A stretch of DNA of 64,000 nt from Reichenbachiella agariperforans (GTDB taxonomy: Bacteria > Bacteroidota > Bacteroidia > Cytophagales > Cyclobacteriaceae). The number at the start of each line of letters is the position of its first letter. The first letter of the stretch is position 1. Positions 49,203 through 60,003 of the stretch are shown here, one piece after another. The stretch covers positions 174,889 through 238,888 of the forward strand of contig NZ_FRAA01000001.1 in the NCBI RefSeq assembly GCF_900142205.1, given 5' to 3'. The notes below the pieces were generated by a model. It was given only the letters and a program-made list of their open reading frames with translations. It made no database searches and was not told where the DNA came from. The position numbers and the translations under genes are program-made.

Positions 49203-49940
49203 ATGTATTTGAAACAGATTGCAGCGGCTATAGTATTAAGTATTCTGAGCTTAGGTTCTTTCGCTCAATCCTTGCGAATTGCTGCTGCATCAAGCATGGT
49301 AGACTTCTTAGAAGAAATCAAACCCAAGTTTGAAGCTACCCATCCACAAAGCCTTGAAATCATCACTAACAGTTCGGGCACACTCGCCAACCAGATAAAA
49401 AACGGGGCTCCTTTTGATATTTTTCTATCGGCCGACCAAAAGTACACCTCCCTATTACATCAAGAAGGTTTTGGTGTATCCGCACCTGTAATCTTTGCTT
49501 ACAATAAATTAATCTTATACACCAAAAAGGATATTCCCGCAGATCAAATACATGATTATTTGGCTGGTACAGAATGTACAAATATTGGTATAGCGCAACC
49601 TGACCTAGCTCCTTTTGGCAATGCGGCAAGGAAATATCTAACACAAATAAAAGTACTAGATGATATATCAAACAAACTGATATACGGTCAAAACATATCT
49701 ATAGTCAACCAGTATATCTACACCCATTCAGTAGATGCTGCGTTCACTTCTCTATCATCTAAAAACAAACTGTCATCCAAAGTGGCCTGTTGTTGGATTG
49801 AGCTATCCTCTGAGACTGCCCCAGCACTCCCTCAGTCTGCTTTGATTATCAATGACAACACGCGTGATTTTCTTGACTACTTGCGAAACGATAATAATGC
49901 CAAGTCTATCATTCAAAAATATGGCTATTTAAATAACTAA
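49203..49940 (+). CDS. modA: Molybdate ABC transporter substrate-binding protein
   Basis: This 245-residue exported protein has signal peptide MYLKQIAAAIVLSILSLGSF and is a type II periplasmic-binding fold. Oxyanion-contacting segments LRIAAASSMVDF, ITNSSGTLANQI and FDIFLSADQKY match ModA. It captures molybdate or tungstate for the ModB/ModC transporter. Here modB and modC lie more than 10 kb further on, separated by a giant surface-protein gene. A Cys pair, ACCWIE, is near residue 195. Confidence 0.93.
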   Translation: MYLKQIAAAIVLSILSLGSFAQSLRIAAASSMVDFLEEIKPKFEATHPQSLEIITNSSGTLANQIKNGAPFDIFLSADQKYTSLLHQEGFGVSAPVIFAYNKLILYTKKDIPADQIHDYLAGTECTNIGIAQPDLAPFGNAARKYLTQIKVLDDISNKLIYGQNISIVNQYIYTHSVDAAFTSLSSKNKLSSKVACCWIELSSETAPALPQSALIINDNTRDFLDYLRNDNNAKSIIQKYGYLNN

Positions 49941-50421
49941 ACGTACATGAAATTTAAAACAAAAAAATAGTGACACTGTGAAATATATCAGCAGTATGTA
50001 CGTAATTATCTTATATAATACAGCAGTATATATTGTATTTTCAATAAACTTGCGGTTAAAAGTGATTCAACTCACTTTAATCCTAACTTTAGACAACAAA
50101 CAAAAGACCGAATGGATACATCCTTACGATCTAAAAATATGTCGATCTCCACTTGCCTTCACAAAGGTAAGTATCAAATCTACATACCCAAAGCCAACCC
50201 CACCCTACCTGTATCACTTCATTTTTTAATTCTAGATTAAAAAGTAAAACACTGATACAAACACTTGAATATCCCCTGTATAGTATTTATTTCTATAAAC
50301 GTAATAGTTGCTGCTAGTCGCAGCTACCTAATACTAGATGGAACCAAAATATAAAAACAACCCTGTCAAGGCATTACAGTTTGTCAAAAAGAATATGACC
50401 CCAATACATTTAGCACACCAT
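49941..50421. other. Long spacer between modA and the giant surface-protein gene
   Basis: AT-rich, no convincing gene. It has a small inverted repeat AAAGTGA/TCACTTT at 50059-50078. An open frame extends the giant protein upstream to 50338, but those 28 residues lack a signal-peptide pattern and precede a typical one. Confidence 0.5.
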
Positions 50422-53400
50422 ATGAAACAGTTTCTACTCGCATCCATCTTGTGCATTACGACCGCTTCCCTTCTCGCTCAAACAGGTCCTGCCGGACTAG
50501 GAACTACCGACGGCAGCTCGACACTCGAGCTATGGCTCAGAGCAGATCAAGGAATCTCTACGATTGACAACAAAGTACAGACCTGGTCTGACTGGAGTGG
50601 AAACGGGCGAGACATGACGCAAACCAACGCAACCCGAAGACCCTCCTTCAATACTGCAGCTGTGGATATCAACGAACACCCCACTGTAGATTTTGTTGCT
50701 TCGTCCAATAGTTACATGCAAGGAGCTAGCACACAAGATTTTTTCGGACTATCTGGTGATGACCCTACCCAGACTGGAGATGTGTTTGTGATTTTCAAAC
50801 AACCTTCTACCAACTCTGGCTATGTCATGCAATTTCCTAGAACAACAGGGAATGCGTCCTTTTTCACACTCCTTTCCAACGGTGGAGACGGTACCCCTGC
50901 TGACAACAACAAACTAAATGATGTACAAGTATTTGTTCGAAATAGCGCAGGAGGATTTGATGTACAGTCTTCTCACAATGATCCTACCCAAGACAATATC
51001 TTTACTGTCAACAACTTTCACCTGGCTAGAATGGGCTTTGACCCATCAACCAATGATTTTTGGCTCTACAACAATGATGAACTCATCAACTCAGAAACTA
51101 CTGCCAACACCATCTCATACGACGGAGAAACTGGAAATGGGCCTTCAAGATTAGGAAGTTCAGGCTCAGGCAGTTATTATGACGGAGAAATAGCAGAAGT
51201 TTTTCTCTTCAGCGAAAGACTAGACGACACAAAATATATCATCGTACAAAACTATCTGAATGCAAGATATGGGTTGGCCACTGCCAACGATTTCTATGCA
51301 GGTGATCTAGAAGTCAACTCCGAGCACACCTACGGTGTTTTTGGTATAGGGAAAGCTACAGGAGCTACAGCGCTCTCTACATCGACTAGTGAAGGGCTTC
51401 AGCTGACTGCAAACAGCGGATTGGACGATGGCGACTATGTATTTGCAGGACACAAGACCATAAACAATGCCCTACTGGAATCTGACATAGCTGGTATAGG
51501 AGGTGCATCTCCTGCAAGAATGCAACGTGTGTGGTACATCGACCAAACGGACACAGGTACTCCGCTCACAGTAGACATTACTTTTAACTTGGATGAAGCA
51601 GGGATACCTGATGTCGCGTTGGCAAATGCCTCCAACTATAAACTCATCTCTCGATCTACTGCCAACTCGGGGAACTGGTCAGATGCAGGCGGTACCGTAT
51701 CTATCGATGATGTCAATAATACTATTTCCTTCTCAGGAGTTACGCTGACAGACGACTTCTATACCGTAGCAACAGAAGACAATACATTGAGCCCCTTGGG
51801 CGATGTGCAACAAACCTGGTATTCCTTTCAAACAGGGGCTTGGGGTGACCCAAACTCTTGGACTCTAGACGGAGCGACTACTCCCTTATTTGACAACCCT
51901 AACAATGAAGTACCTGGGTCTGCAGACAAGGTCATCATCACAGCAGGTCGTACGATCTCCATGTACCAACAAGATGGCTCCACAATCTTAGACAATGTAA
52001 GCGTACAATCGCTCGCTTTGCGCTCATCAGGTAGACTAAACCTCTTAACTTCCACAGGTAATAATTTCACAACAATCTCTGGCGCAGGGACTTTATCTCT
52101 ACAAGGGTCTCCTAATGTAGACAACAGTGCTTTTTTGGAGAACCTACCTGAAGGTGATTACTCAGCATTCGCTGATCAACTACTCGGAGGAACGATCACC
52201 CTTAACACAGCGTCGACGGGTATACCTTTCCTACTAAACCAAGATCTCAGTACAGGAATCATCACAGACCCAAATGGTGCTGTTTCTAGAAGCTTGACTA
52301 TTAACATGGACAACAGTACAGATTTAGTCATCTTGCAAAGAGACCTCTATCTCACACGAAACCTCAACCTCACACAAGGTCAATTGCAAATCCATAGAAA
52401 CAACGGAGAGACATACACAGACGTGAGCTTCTCTGATGCCAATCTAACGATCGATGTAGTCAACAACGTATCGATAGCAGCCAGTGCCTCTCTCACAACA
52501 GGAGATGCCAATCAGCGTCACCAATTCAATAGTTATGGAAACTTCTCCATCAATGGCCCGGCAAACTTCACCCAACGTACCTCTGCCAACTTGACAAGTA
52601 CTGCCACGGACGGAATTGTAGACCTCAACTTTCTCAACACGGAGAAAGATCAGTTGCTGACTTGCAACGCTATCGCGAATTTCTACCGAATCAAAATTGA
52701 CAAGGAATCGGCTGCACATACCTTGAGCATAACAGCCAGTGCAGACGGCAACTTCAACCTCTACGGTAGAGCAAACTACAGCGTTGACAGTGACCTCAGC
52801 TATGGAGGCACCAACAACAATGCCTTTGCCTTGGTCACAGGGACGGCCAAATTGGGATCGAATGTGAACTTCACGCTAAATCAAGGAGGCAACTACTCCA
52901 TCTCTTCTTCCGCTCAACTATGGGTAGATGGTGCAGAAATCATCAAAACAAGTGGTTCGGCACTCGTGCCCTACGGCCAGTTCAAGATTTCGGCAGGGAT
53001 AGCAGAATTTTTGGTACAGAGTGGGATTACCATCCGTGATGCTGGTGGCATAGAAGTCACTGGGGGAACATTGTATGCCAATCAAATCCGGACATCTATA
53101 CAAGCCTCAGACGACATAGGTAGCTATACGCAAAGTGGCGGACATGTATATGTCAATGGAGGAAGTGGCACAGGCCCGAGTGGTACATTCGGAGGTGGCA
53201 CACAACCTGACTATTTCGTCTTCTGTCTACCCGAAGCAGCCAATGTATTCAGAATGTCGGGAGGTACACTCGAAATCCAAAGATCCAACTACAATACCAC
53301 CAGCTCTACAGGCACAGCCAATGACGAGGATGCAACTGACGATCTCGGAGGCGGTATATTCATCAACTCAGCGCCCCAAAACATCGAAGTAACTGGTGGT

Positions 53401-56400
53401 ACGGTCATCATGAATATGGACAATACCGTTCCTTTCAAGGTAGTATCCAAAGCCCCATTCTATGATGTCATCATGACCAACTCAGGAGGTGGTGCCATCA
53501 ATGATGCCGACGGCAACACCACCGTCAACGTCAAAACTACCGACGACAATATCGTTTTCCTAGCTGGAGGACAATCAGGGGACGGCTCAGGAGCAGATGT
53601 CATCATGCAAGCTCAGCCACTTGTCGTGCTCAACGACCTCACCATTGGGGACGGTACCAATCCAGTGAGATTTGATCACTTGGGACAAGACGTCACCATA
53701 GGCAGGAATTTCACCATAAGTGAAAATGCAGAATATTATTTTGGGGTTGGACTATTGCCTATTGATTTACCTGGAGGTAACGCTTCTGTACCAGCAAGTC
53801 ATCAGAATACTACAACCTTCAACTCTAGTATCAGTGGCTCGCTCGTAGTTAGTAATCTAATAGATGATGGAGAACCTAATAATGAGCAGTTGTTTCATAA
53901 CGTAGTGATCAACAAAGAGGAGGATGCCGTTCTTACTCTGGTTGCCCCAAATAAAGTAAGCGGAAATTTAAATGCTTTCAGAATACCCGAACTAGGATCA
54001 ATAAGAGTTGAATCTGGGACATTTAGTCAAGGGATACAAAGTATGCGTTTTTATGGTGATGTATATAATGCCAGTACTTTGGGAGTGTTCGAATCAGGAG
54101 TAACACCAAACAACGCTCTTCTTAAATTCAGAGCGAATGACTTCACTATCAATACAGAGCCAGGAGCCGTTTTCGGAAACTTCCGATTAAATTCTGGAAC
54201 AGGCATAGTCACCTTAGACAATGATGTAACCATCAAACGTCTTCAATACCAATACGGTAGGTTAAACATTGGCTCTAATAAACTGATCGTTGAAGAATTA
54301 GATTTAGCAGTTAGTACCAACCAAGCCGACTATAGTAGTTGTGCTGGATGTTTATCTGTAGAAGACATGATCATCACCAATGGAAAAGCGTCCGATGGAG
54401 GTTTATCCTTAAGAATCACTGAGGTGGCAAATCCAGCCGGTGCGGTAGGAAACAACATCAATGGAAATGCAACCTTAGACGCTCTGGATGATGATGATTT
54501 CTTGTTTCCCCTTGGTATTGGGACAAGTGGCGATGCTTCTTCCAAATACACCCCTGTCCTACTCAGCCTATCCTCTATTGGAGACCTAGGCGAAGACGGT
54601 GAGGCGTATATTACCATCAACCCTGTACAAGGAGAACTCAAAACAACAGACATCTCTACTGGAGAAGGTTTAACCTACTACTGGAGAATACGCACCGAAG
54701 GTTTTGATGCAGCACCAACATTGGATTATGTTCAATTTTTTGGAAACAATGATGACGACCCTTCTGCTGGAGCAAACTTAGCTAGCTACGTATCTGGTAA
54801 AGTAGAAGACGGAGGAGATTATACAAGAAGTTCTGAAACTCATACTGTAGTAACTCCCTCTAACCCAGCTTTTGAAAATACAGACTATTCCATCTTATTT
54901 GATGGTGATGGGTCTGGATTCACTTTGACAAACACCAATTTCACAGCAGGTGATGCCGCTCGTTTCATTGGCTCTCCAGACATCTTCTACACAAAACTTA
55001 ATTCACGTAGAAACTGGAACGACCAAACCAAATGGACACACAATGCGGATGGATCAGGTGGCGGTAATAACGGTTACCCACAGGCGGGTGACATAGCTGT
55101 CATCCAAAGCTATGGCAATGCCAACCAGAACCACTGGGTCAATGCAAATGTAGACATAGAGATTGCCGAATTGAGATACGATGCCTCTGCAGGTGGTTAT
55201 CCTCCTAGACTCTGGGTCACAAAAAATGATGCTGACCTTAACCTAGGACTTGTATCCGGTGAAGGCGACTTGTACCTTGAAGTAACAGCAGCTAACTCTC
55301 CACAGTTTACTGGAGAAACCGATCTAGGGACTTGGTCTGATGAACCAAATAGTAGTTTCACTTACCAAGTAACTAGTAACAACAACACCGTAAACATGAT
55401 GAGCAATGTCGAGGTGTATCCAAGGCTAAGAATAGAAGCTGAAGGAGGTACGAACCGTGTACTTCAAACGTCCATCCCCATCACCATCAAGCAAGATGTA
55501 AGAATAGACCGTGGCTCAAATTGGAGGCTAAATCATGACACCCATATTCAAGGTGATTTAAGAATCTCATGGCAAGACAATAGTGGCTGTTCTGTCGAAA
55601 TCGGTGACGACAGAGAGGTTACAATCACTTTAGATAGTGATTTGAAACTTGAAAATGGAAATGGATCAGGTGCAGCCAGCTTCACTGTAGAAAACAACAA
55701 CCTCAATAGCTATCGACACACCATATTACTAGCAGGAAATGTTGAAATTGAAACAGGGTTAACAGGTAGTTCTTCCTTGAACCTATACAATGGAACGGGC
55801 ACAAACAACAACGCTATACTTGAGTTTACTGGCAGTGAGTCTAAAACCTTAATTAACAATTCATCAGCATCTGTCACTCCTAATTTGTACAGAATGGTGA
55901 TGAACAAAGGCACGGATAATACGTCCAGCTTCGCTGTAAACAATACGGTAACCTTCCCACTTCCCTCTGAAATCGGTGAACAACCAATTGAAATAGTGAA
56001 TGGAACGCTCATCTTAGACGATTCGGGTATCGACATCACACTGACAGATGCCTCTACCGGAGATTTCAACCTCCCCAACCTATCAAACCCAGACGCATCC
56101 TCAGGATCGGGTGGATTAGAAATCAAAAATGGTCTACTAAAAATAGAAGGAGACGATACTGGGCTCATCCTTGACGGGAGTTTGATACTCAGCGGTGGTA
56201 GTTTAGACATGAATACTGGAGTAGGCAATGGCAACAACTACATAGAGTACTCTGCAAGTAATAATGCATCAATAGAAGTCAACAATGCAGCATCTACACT
56301 ACAAGTAGGTTCACAAATTCGACGTGGGTTCTTCTCAGAGGCAGGTATTCTAGACCTGACCATTACAGATGGTACCGTAAGTATAGGGGCAGGAACAAAA

Positions 56401-59400
56401 GGAGACTACCGAAGAGGAATGCTCGAAGTAATAAATACTGGTAGTAACTTAACCTTCACGGGGGGACAATTGATTTTTGTCAACCAAAACGGCGCGACAG
56501 CCAACAGTGCACTCAAAGCCTCTTTGCTTCTGGAGCCTGACACCTACGACTTGACTGGTTCTACTATTTTGATTGATTTGCTCGAAAACACCAACAGCAA
56601 CTTCAGCATCAACAGTAATATTCCTTTGTATAATCTTACCCTACAAAGCACCATCGGTTCTGAGAGTGAAGTCATACAATTGAAAACAAGAGATTTGACT
56701 ATCGAAGGGGATCTGACTCTTTCTTCTGATGTCGAGTTCAGAAGTAACAACTTAGACTTGACACTGTACAGTAACATGACGATCAATGACAATGCAGTGT
56801 ATACCGCGGGAATCAACAAAACGACCTTTGACGTAGACGCAGGCACTGTGACCCTGGGAGGAACTAATTCAAGTACCATTGAATTTTATGATTTTGAGAA
56901 GACAGGTACAGGTACACTATCCTTGGAGACAAGTATTGAAATCTCTGGAGCAACCTTTGATCTCTCAGAAGGCACTCTGGCGGACAATGACAACACCATT
57001 GATTTCATAGGACAAAGTATGGTAAACAATGGCATACATACCTCGAACAGTAACTTAGTGGACTCAGGCATACGGTTCAAACGCACGAATAGTGAGCAGA
57101 CGCTATCCACCTCAGGTGAGGGTGTTTTTGGAAACCTGACCATCAGCAATGAAAATGGAGTCGCCTTGCCCGATGCGAATCAAGATTTCCAAATCAACAA
57201 CAACTTGACGTTGGATGAAGGAATTTTTGACATTGGCCCTGCCCTCTTGCTATTTACCTCGACGGGTACGATCACCAATGGCGAAGGCAATGGCGCTAGT
57301 CTTTTGGATTTTGGCGAACAGAATCAAATTCAGACCAACAGTTCTATCATTGACTTTGGTATGGAAAAAGAATTTGCAGCCAATTCGACCACCAACTTCG
57401 TATTCCCAGTCGGTGAAGGCAATCGATACACACCTGTAATAGTGGATTTTGCTGGAGGGAATTCTGGATCTACGCTAGGCAAACTTAGAATTCGACCAAG
57501 AAACGCAGTGGCACCTATCATGCTCAGCGAAGAACAATCGATACAAGACGCCATCTTGCAGTACCACTGGTTGATCAATGCAACAGACTTGACCGACTTC
57601 AATGCCAACATCATCGCCAGCTACGACGATGACGTGATCGGTACAGATTCCGAGGACACATACAGAGGTGCTAGAGCTATATTCACAGATCCCAACTTGG
57701 CGGTACAGAACCCTTTCCCTGACTCAGATGGAGACGGCATGATCGAATCAGACCCAGATCCAGATGACAATGTGGATGATGCCTTGAATACGATCACTTT
57801 CCCGATTGCTACTGAAACAGACTTCTCTGGCGAGTACTTTGCGGGAGACCCTGCCACGATACCAGACGCATTCGAAGCTTTGATCTTTGATGCCAACGGT
57901 GCTACCTCAGGCAACCACAACGTCGCTGAAAACTACTTTTATGACCAGAACAGCGACGGCATATACAACGGCACAGACGTCAGACAAACCGACTTGAATG
58001 CGGTGATAGGTGGAGCCATAGAAATCGCTTCAGGCAAAACATTGGTGCTAAACACCAACAACATCAGTTTCAGTAGATTGATCCTTCCTGTTGATGGAAT
58101 ACTAGAAATCGATGGAACTAATGGACACATTCTTGGTCAAGTCAGTGGTTCTGGAACCATACGTATTAATAGTGACGGTACCACCGCGGCTCTTCCTGCA
58201 GGTGACTACCTCAACTTCTTTGACTGCACAGGTGGTGCCTTGGAGTATGGTGGATCCGGAGACTACACCATCATGGTAGAAACCAATGAAGTAAGACAAC
58301 TGACGTTGAATGGGTCAGGAACCAAAACTTTCGTATCCAACAGTGATATCAACATCTGTGAAAACCTCATTGTAAACGAAGGAATACTCAACCTTGCAGA
58401 CGACAAAGAATTCACTGTAGGAGAAGATTTCATTCTCAACGATGGTACAGTCAACATGGCTTCTGATGCAGTATTCGAAGTGAATGGTGATGTAAATTTG
58501 GTCGCTGGCACCCTAACAACCGCTAATGACAGCTACTTTGATCTTTATGGAGATTTAAGCCAAAGTACTACCAACATCACCACGAGTACTGGGGGGACAT
58601 CTACTGTTTCTTTCTTAGGATCTACTACTCAAACCATCACTGGAGACTTTAGCATATTCAATGTAGTCATCAACAATTCCGCAGCTGGAAATGCAATTGT
58701 GCTGACAGGTGGAACGACACTGCAAATCAACGGAAACTTGAGTCTCGTAGATGGAATCATAGTCACAGACAACACCGTATTCAAGTCAGGAGTATTTAGC
58801 ATTGACAACATCCTTTCCTTTAGTACTTCAGCGACATATACAGGAGGAAGTGCCATCAGTCACGTAGATGGAGTGGTCAAAAAAATAAACCTACTGGCCA
58901 ACTCTAGCTTCACCTTCCCAACAGGAGACAATGGAATTTTTGCTCCAACAGTTGTCAACGAAGACGCTACAGGTGGGTCGGACTGGACCGCACGCTATGT
59001 CAACATCGACCCCACAGGATTCTTGAGCAACAACGTATCCAACATCGGAACGACCGAAGTATCTATAAATGAGTTTTGGGTAGTACACTCTTCAGCAGTC
59101 CAAAGCGCTACTATAGGTATGACATATGGACCTCAGTCCGACGTATTGATCCCGACAGAAACTACGGTAGTATCCATTTTGGACAATATCGGAGGAGGCA
59201 ATGGCGTGGATAATGACGACACTTGGGCTGACATGGGACGTGGAGGACTATCCTCAGGAGCAAGTACGAGTGCTGGGACAATCACGGCCAATACGAAGAA
59301 CAACACATCCTTAAGCTTTTACACTCTAGGAGGACAAACTGCAGATGCACTACCTGTTGAACTGATTAGTTTTGATGCTGAATTAATTACTAAAAGTGTT

Positions 59401-59913
59401 AAAATCAACTGGACTACAGCCTCTGAATTGAACAACGACAGATTCGAAATCGAACGGTCAGCAGACGGCGAGTCATTTGAATACATTGGTCAAGTAGCAG
59501 GTAACGGAACCATCAATGAAGAAATCCAGTACAGTTATATAGACGAGCAGCCTTATTTCGGTGTAGCTTATTACAGGCTGATACAAATTGACTATGATGG
59601 AACTGAAACAATCTATGGCCCAGTCAAAATCGATAATGATCAGTTCAAACAAGGCATAGACGTAGTGTTATATCCTAACCCTACCCCTTCTGATCAGATC
59701 AATATTAGATTGAACTCTGGAGATGAAAACAGCAAAATTGCTATTACCATTTTCAACACAACAGGGCACATGGTATACCAGCAGATATATGACGCGCAAC
59801 TTGGACAACAAAACATCGAAATCAAACCTCATGGTCATCTCGAAACAGGACTATATCATGTCAGAGTCCAACAAAAAAATCAACAGGTGATGAAAAAACT
59901 CATCGTTAAATAA
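50422..59913 (+). CDS. Giant T9SS-exported surface protein with LamG-like N-terminus and type A sorting domain
   Basis: The ATG at 50422 starts MKQFLLASILCITTASLLAQ, a signal peptide, giving 3,163 residues. A LamG/concanavalin-like domain (about 25-290) contains LELWLRADQGIS and WSDWSGNGRDM. A region starting WYSFQTGAWGDPNSW near residue 460 is G8-like. About 2,400 residues of beta-helix-type repeats follow, with patterns like FGNLTISNENG and VEVNGDVNLVAGTL. An Asp-rich segment (PDSDGDGMIESDPD) is near 2434. A FN3-like pre-sorting domain (LPVELISFDAELITKSVKIN) precedes the C-terminal T9SS type A domain (VVLYPNPTPSDQINI ... KKLIVK). It is a secreted or surface-bound adhesin or polysaccharide-binding protein. 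It interrupts the mod genes. Confidence 0.9.
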   Translation: MKQFLLASILCITTASLLAQTGPAGLGTTDGSSTLELWLRADQGISTIDNKVQTWSDWSGNGRDMTQTNATRRPSFNTAAVDINEHPTVDFVASSNSYMQGASTQDFFGLSGDDPTQTGDVFVIFKQPSTNSGYVMQFPRTTGNASFFTLLSNGGDGTPADNNKLNDVQVFVRNSAGGFDVQSSHNDPTQDNIFTVNNFHLARMGFDPSTNDFWLYNNDELINSETTANTISYDGETGNGPSRLGSSGSGSYYDGEIAEVFLFSERLDDTKYIIVQNYLNARYGLATANDFYAGDLEVNSEHTYGVFGIGKATGATALSTSTSEGLQLTANSGLDDGDYVFAGHKTINNALLESDIAGIGGASPARMQRVWYIDQTDTGTPLTVDITFNLDEAGIPDVALANASNYKLISRSTANSGNWSDAGGTVSIDDVNNTISFSGVTLTDDFYTVATEDNTLSPLGDVQQTWYSFQTGAWGDPNSWTLDGATTPLFDNPNNEVPGSADKVIITAGRTISMYQQDGSTILDNVSVQSLALRSSGRLNLLTSTGNNFTTISGAGTLSLQGSPNVDNSAFLENLPEGDYSAFADQLLGGTITLNTASTGIPFLLNQDLSTGIITDPNGAVSRSLTINMDNSTDLVILQRDLYLTRNLNLTQGQLQIHRNNGETYTDVSFSDANLTIDVVNNVSIAASASLTTGDANQRHQFNSYGNFSINGPANFTQRTSANLTSTATDGIVDLNFLNTEKDQLLTCNAIANFYRIKIDKESAAHTLSITASADGNFNLYGRANYSVDSDLSYGGTNNNAFALVTGTAKLGSNVNFTLNQGGNYSISSSAQLWVDGAEIIKTSGSALVPYGQFKISAGIAEFLVQSGITIRDAGGIEVTGGTLYANQIRTSIQASDDIGSYTQSGGHVYVNGGSGTGPSGTFGGGTQPDYFVFCLPEAANVFRMSGGTLEIQRSNYNTTSSTGTANDEDATDDLGGGIFINSAPQNIEVTGGTVIMNMDNTVPFKVVSKAPFYDVIMTNSGGGAINDADGNTTVNVKTTDDNIVFLAGGQSGDGSGADVIMQAQPLVVLNDLTIGDGTNPVRFDHLGQDVTIGRNFTISENAEYYFGVGLLPIDLPGGNASVPASHQNTTTFNSSISGSLVVSNLIDDGEPNNEQLFHNVVINKEEDAVLTLVAPNKVSGNLNAFRIPELGSIRVESGTFSQGIQSMRFYGDVYNASTLGVFESGVTPNNALLKFRANDFTINTEPGAVFGNFRLNSGTGIVTLDNDVTIKRLQYQYGRLNIGSNKLIVEELDLAVSTNQADYSSCAGCLSVEDMIITNGKASDGGLSLRITEVANPAGAVGNNINGNATLDALDDDDFLFPLGIGTSGDASSKYTPVLLSLSSIGDLGEDGEAYITINPVQGELKTTDISTGEGLTYYWRIRTEGFDAAPTLDYVQFFGNNDDDPSAGANLASYVSGKVEDGGDYTRSSETHTVVTPSNPAFENTDYSILFDGDGSGFTLTNTNFTAGDAARFIGSPDIFYTKLNSRRNWNDQTKWTHNADGSGGGNNGYPQAGDIAVIQSYGNANQNHWVNANVDIEIAELRYDASAGGYPPRLWVTKNDADLNLGLVSGEGDLYLEVTAANSPQFTGETDLGTWSDEPNSSFTYQVTSNNNTVNMMSNVEVYPRLRIEAEGGTNRVLQTSIPITIKQDVRIDRGSNWRLNHDTHIQGDLRISWQDNSGCSVEIGDDREVTITLDSDLKLENGNGSGAASFTVENNNLNSYRHTILLAGNVEIETGLTGSSSLNLYNGTGTNNNAILEFTGSESKTLINNSSASVTPNLYRMVMNKGTDNTSSFAVNNTVTFPLPSEIGEQPIEIVNGTLILDDSGIDITLTDASTGDFNLPNLSNPDASSGSGGLEIKNGLLKIEGDDTGLILDGSLILSGGSLDMNTGVGNGNNYIEYSASNNASIEVNNAASTLQVGSQIRRGFFSEAGILDLTITDGTVSIGAGTKGDYRRGMLEVINTGSNLTFTGGQLIFVNQNGATANSALKASLLLEPDTYDLTGSTILIDLLENTNSNFSINSNIPLYNLTLQSTIGSESEVIQLKTRDLTIEGDLTLSSDVEFRSNNLDLTLYSNMTINDNAVYTAGINKTTFDVDAGTVTLGGTNSSTIEFYDFEKTGTGTLSLETSIEISGATFDLSEGTLADNDNTIDFIGQSMVNNGIHTSNSNLVDSGIRFKRTNSEQTLSTSGEGVFGNLTISNENGVALPDANQDFQINNNLTLDEGIFDIGPALLLFTSTGTITNGEGNGASLLDFGEQNQIQTNSSIIDFGMEKEFAANSTTNFVFPVGEGNRYTPVIVDFAGGNSGSTLGKLRIRPRNAVAPIMLSEEQSIQDAILQYHWLINATDLTDFNANIIASYDDDVIGTDSEDTYRGARAIFTDPNLAVQNPFPDSDGDGMIESDPDPDDNVDDALNTITFPIATETDFSGEYFAGDPATIPDAFEALIFDANGATSGNHNVAENYFYDQNSDGIYNGTDVRQTDLNAVIGGAIEIASGKTLVLNTNNISFSRLILPVDGILEIDGTNGHILGQVSGSGTIRINSDGTTAALPAGDYLNFFDCTGGALEYGGSGDYTIMVETNEVRQLTLNGSGTKTFVSNSDINICENLIVNEGILNLADDKEFTVGEDFILNDGTVNMASDAVFEVNGDVNLVAGTLTTANDSYFDLYGDLSQSTTNITTSTGGTSTVSFLGSTTQTITGDFSIFNVVINNSAAGNAIVLTGGTTLQINGNLSLVDGIIVTDNTVFKSGVFSIDNILSFSTSATYTGGSAISHVDGVVKKINLLANSSFTFPTGDNGIFAPTVVNEDATGGSDWTARYVNIDPTGFLSNNVSNIGTTEVSINEFWVVHSSAVQSATIGMTYGPQSDVLIPTETTVVSILDNIGGGNGVDNDDTWADMGRGGLSSGASTSAGTITANTKNNTSLSFYTLGGQTADALPVELISFDAELITKSVKINWTTASELNNDRFEIERSADGESFEYIGQVAGNGTINEEIQYSYIDEQPYFGVAYYRLIQIDYDGTETIYGPVKIDNDQFKQGIDVVLYPNPTPSDQINIRLNSGDENSKIAITIFNTTGHMVYQQIYDAQLGQQNIEIKPHGHLETGLYHVRVQQKNQQVMKKLIVK

Positions 59914-59915
59914 TC

Positions 59916-59948
59916 AAAAAGGCGGCCTTATGAAAAGGTCGCCTTTTT
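59916..59948 (+). terminator. Terminator of the type A surface-protein gene
   Basis: Arms AAAAAGGCGGCCTT and AAGGTCGCCTTTTT pair with one G-T wobble around an ATGAA loop and end in a T run, 3 nt after the stop. modBC therefore probably has its own promoter. Confidence 0.9.
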
Positions 59949-60003
59949 TTTGCACTGATCCAGACAGGCTTATTTAAATCAACTTTTCTATCTTCGCCAT
60001 CTC

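Noticed and set aside
50059-50078. Terminator of modA
   Set aside because: The stem is only 7 bp, AT-rich and lacks a T run; too weak to call.
49978-50229. 83-residue frame in the modA-surface protein spacer
   Set aside because: Starts with GTG, has low complexity and no domain; composition fits non-coding AT-rich DNA.
50338-50421. 28-residue N-terminal extension of the type A surface protein
   Set aside because: It would put the signal peptide internal; the ATG at 50422 starts a classical signal peptide.
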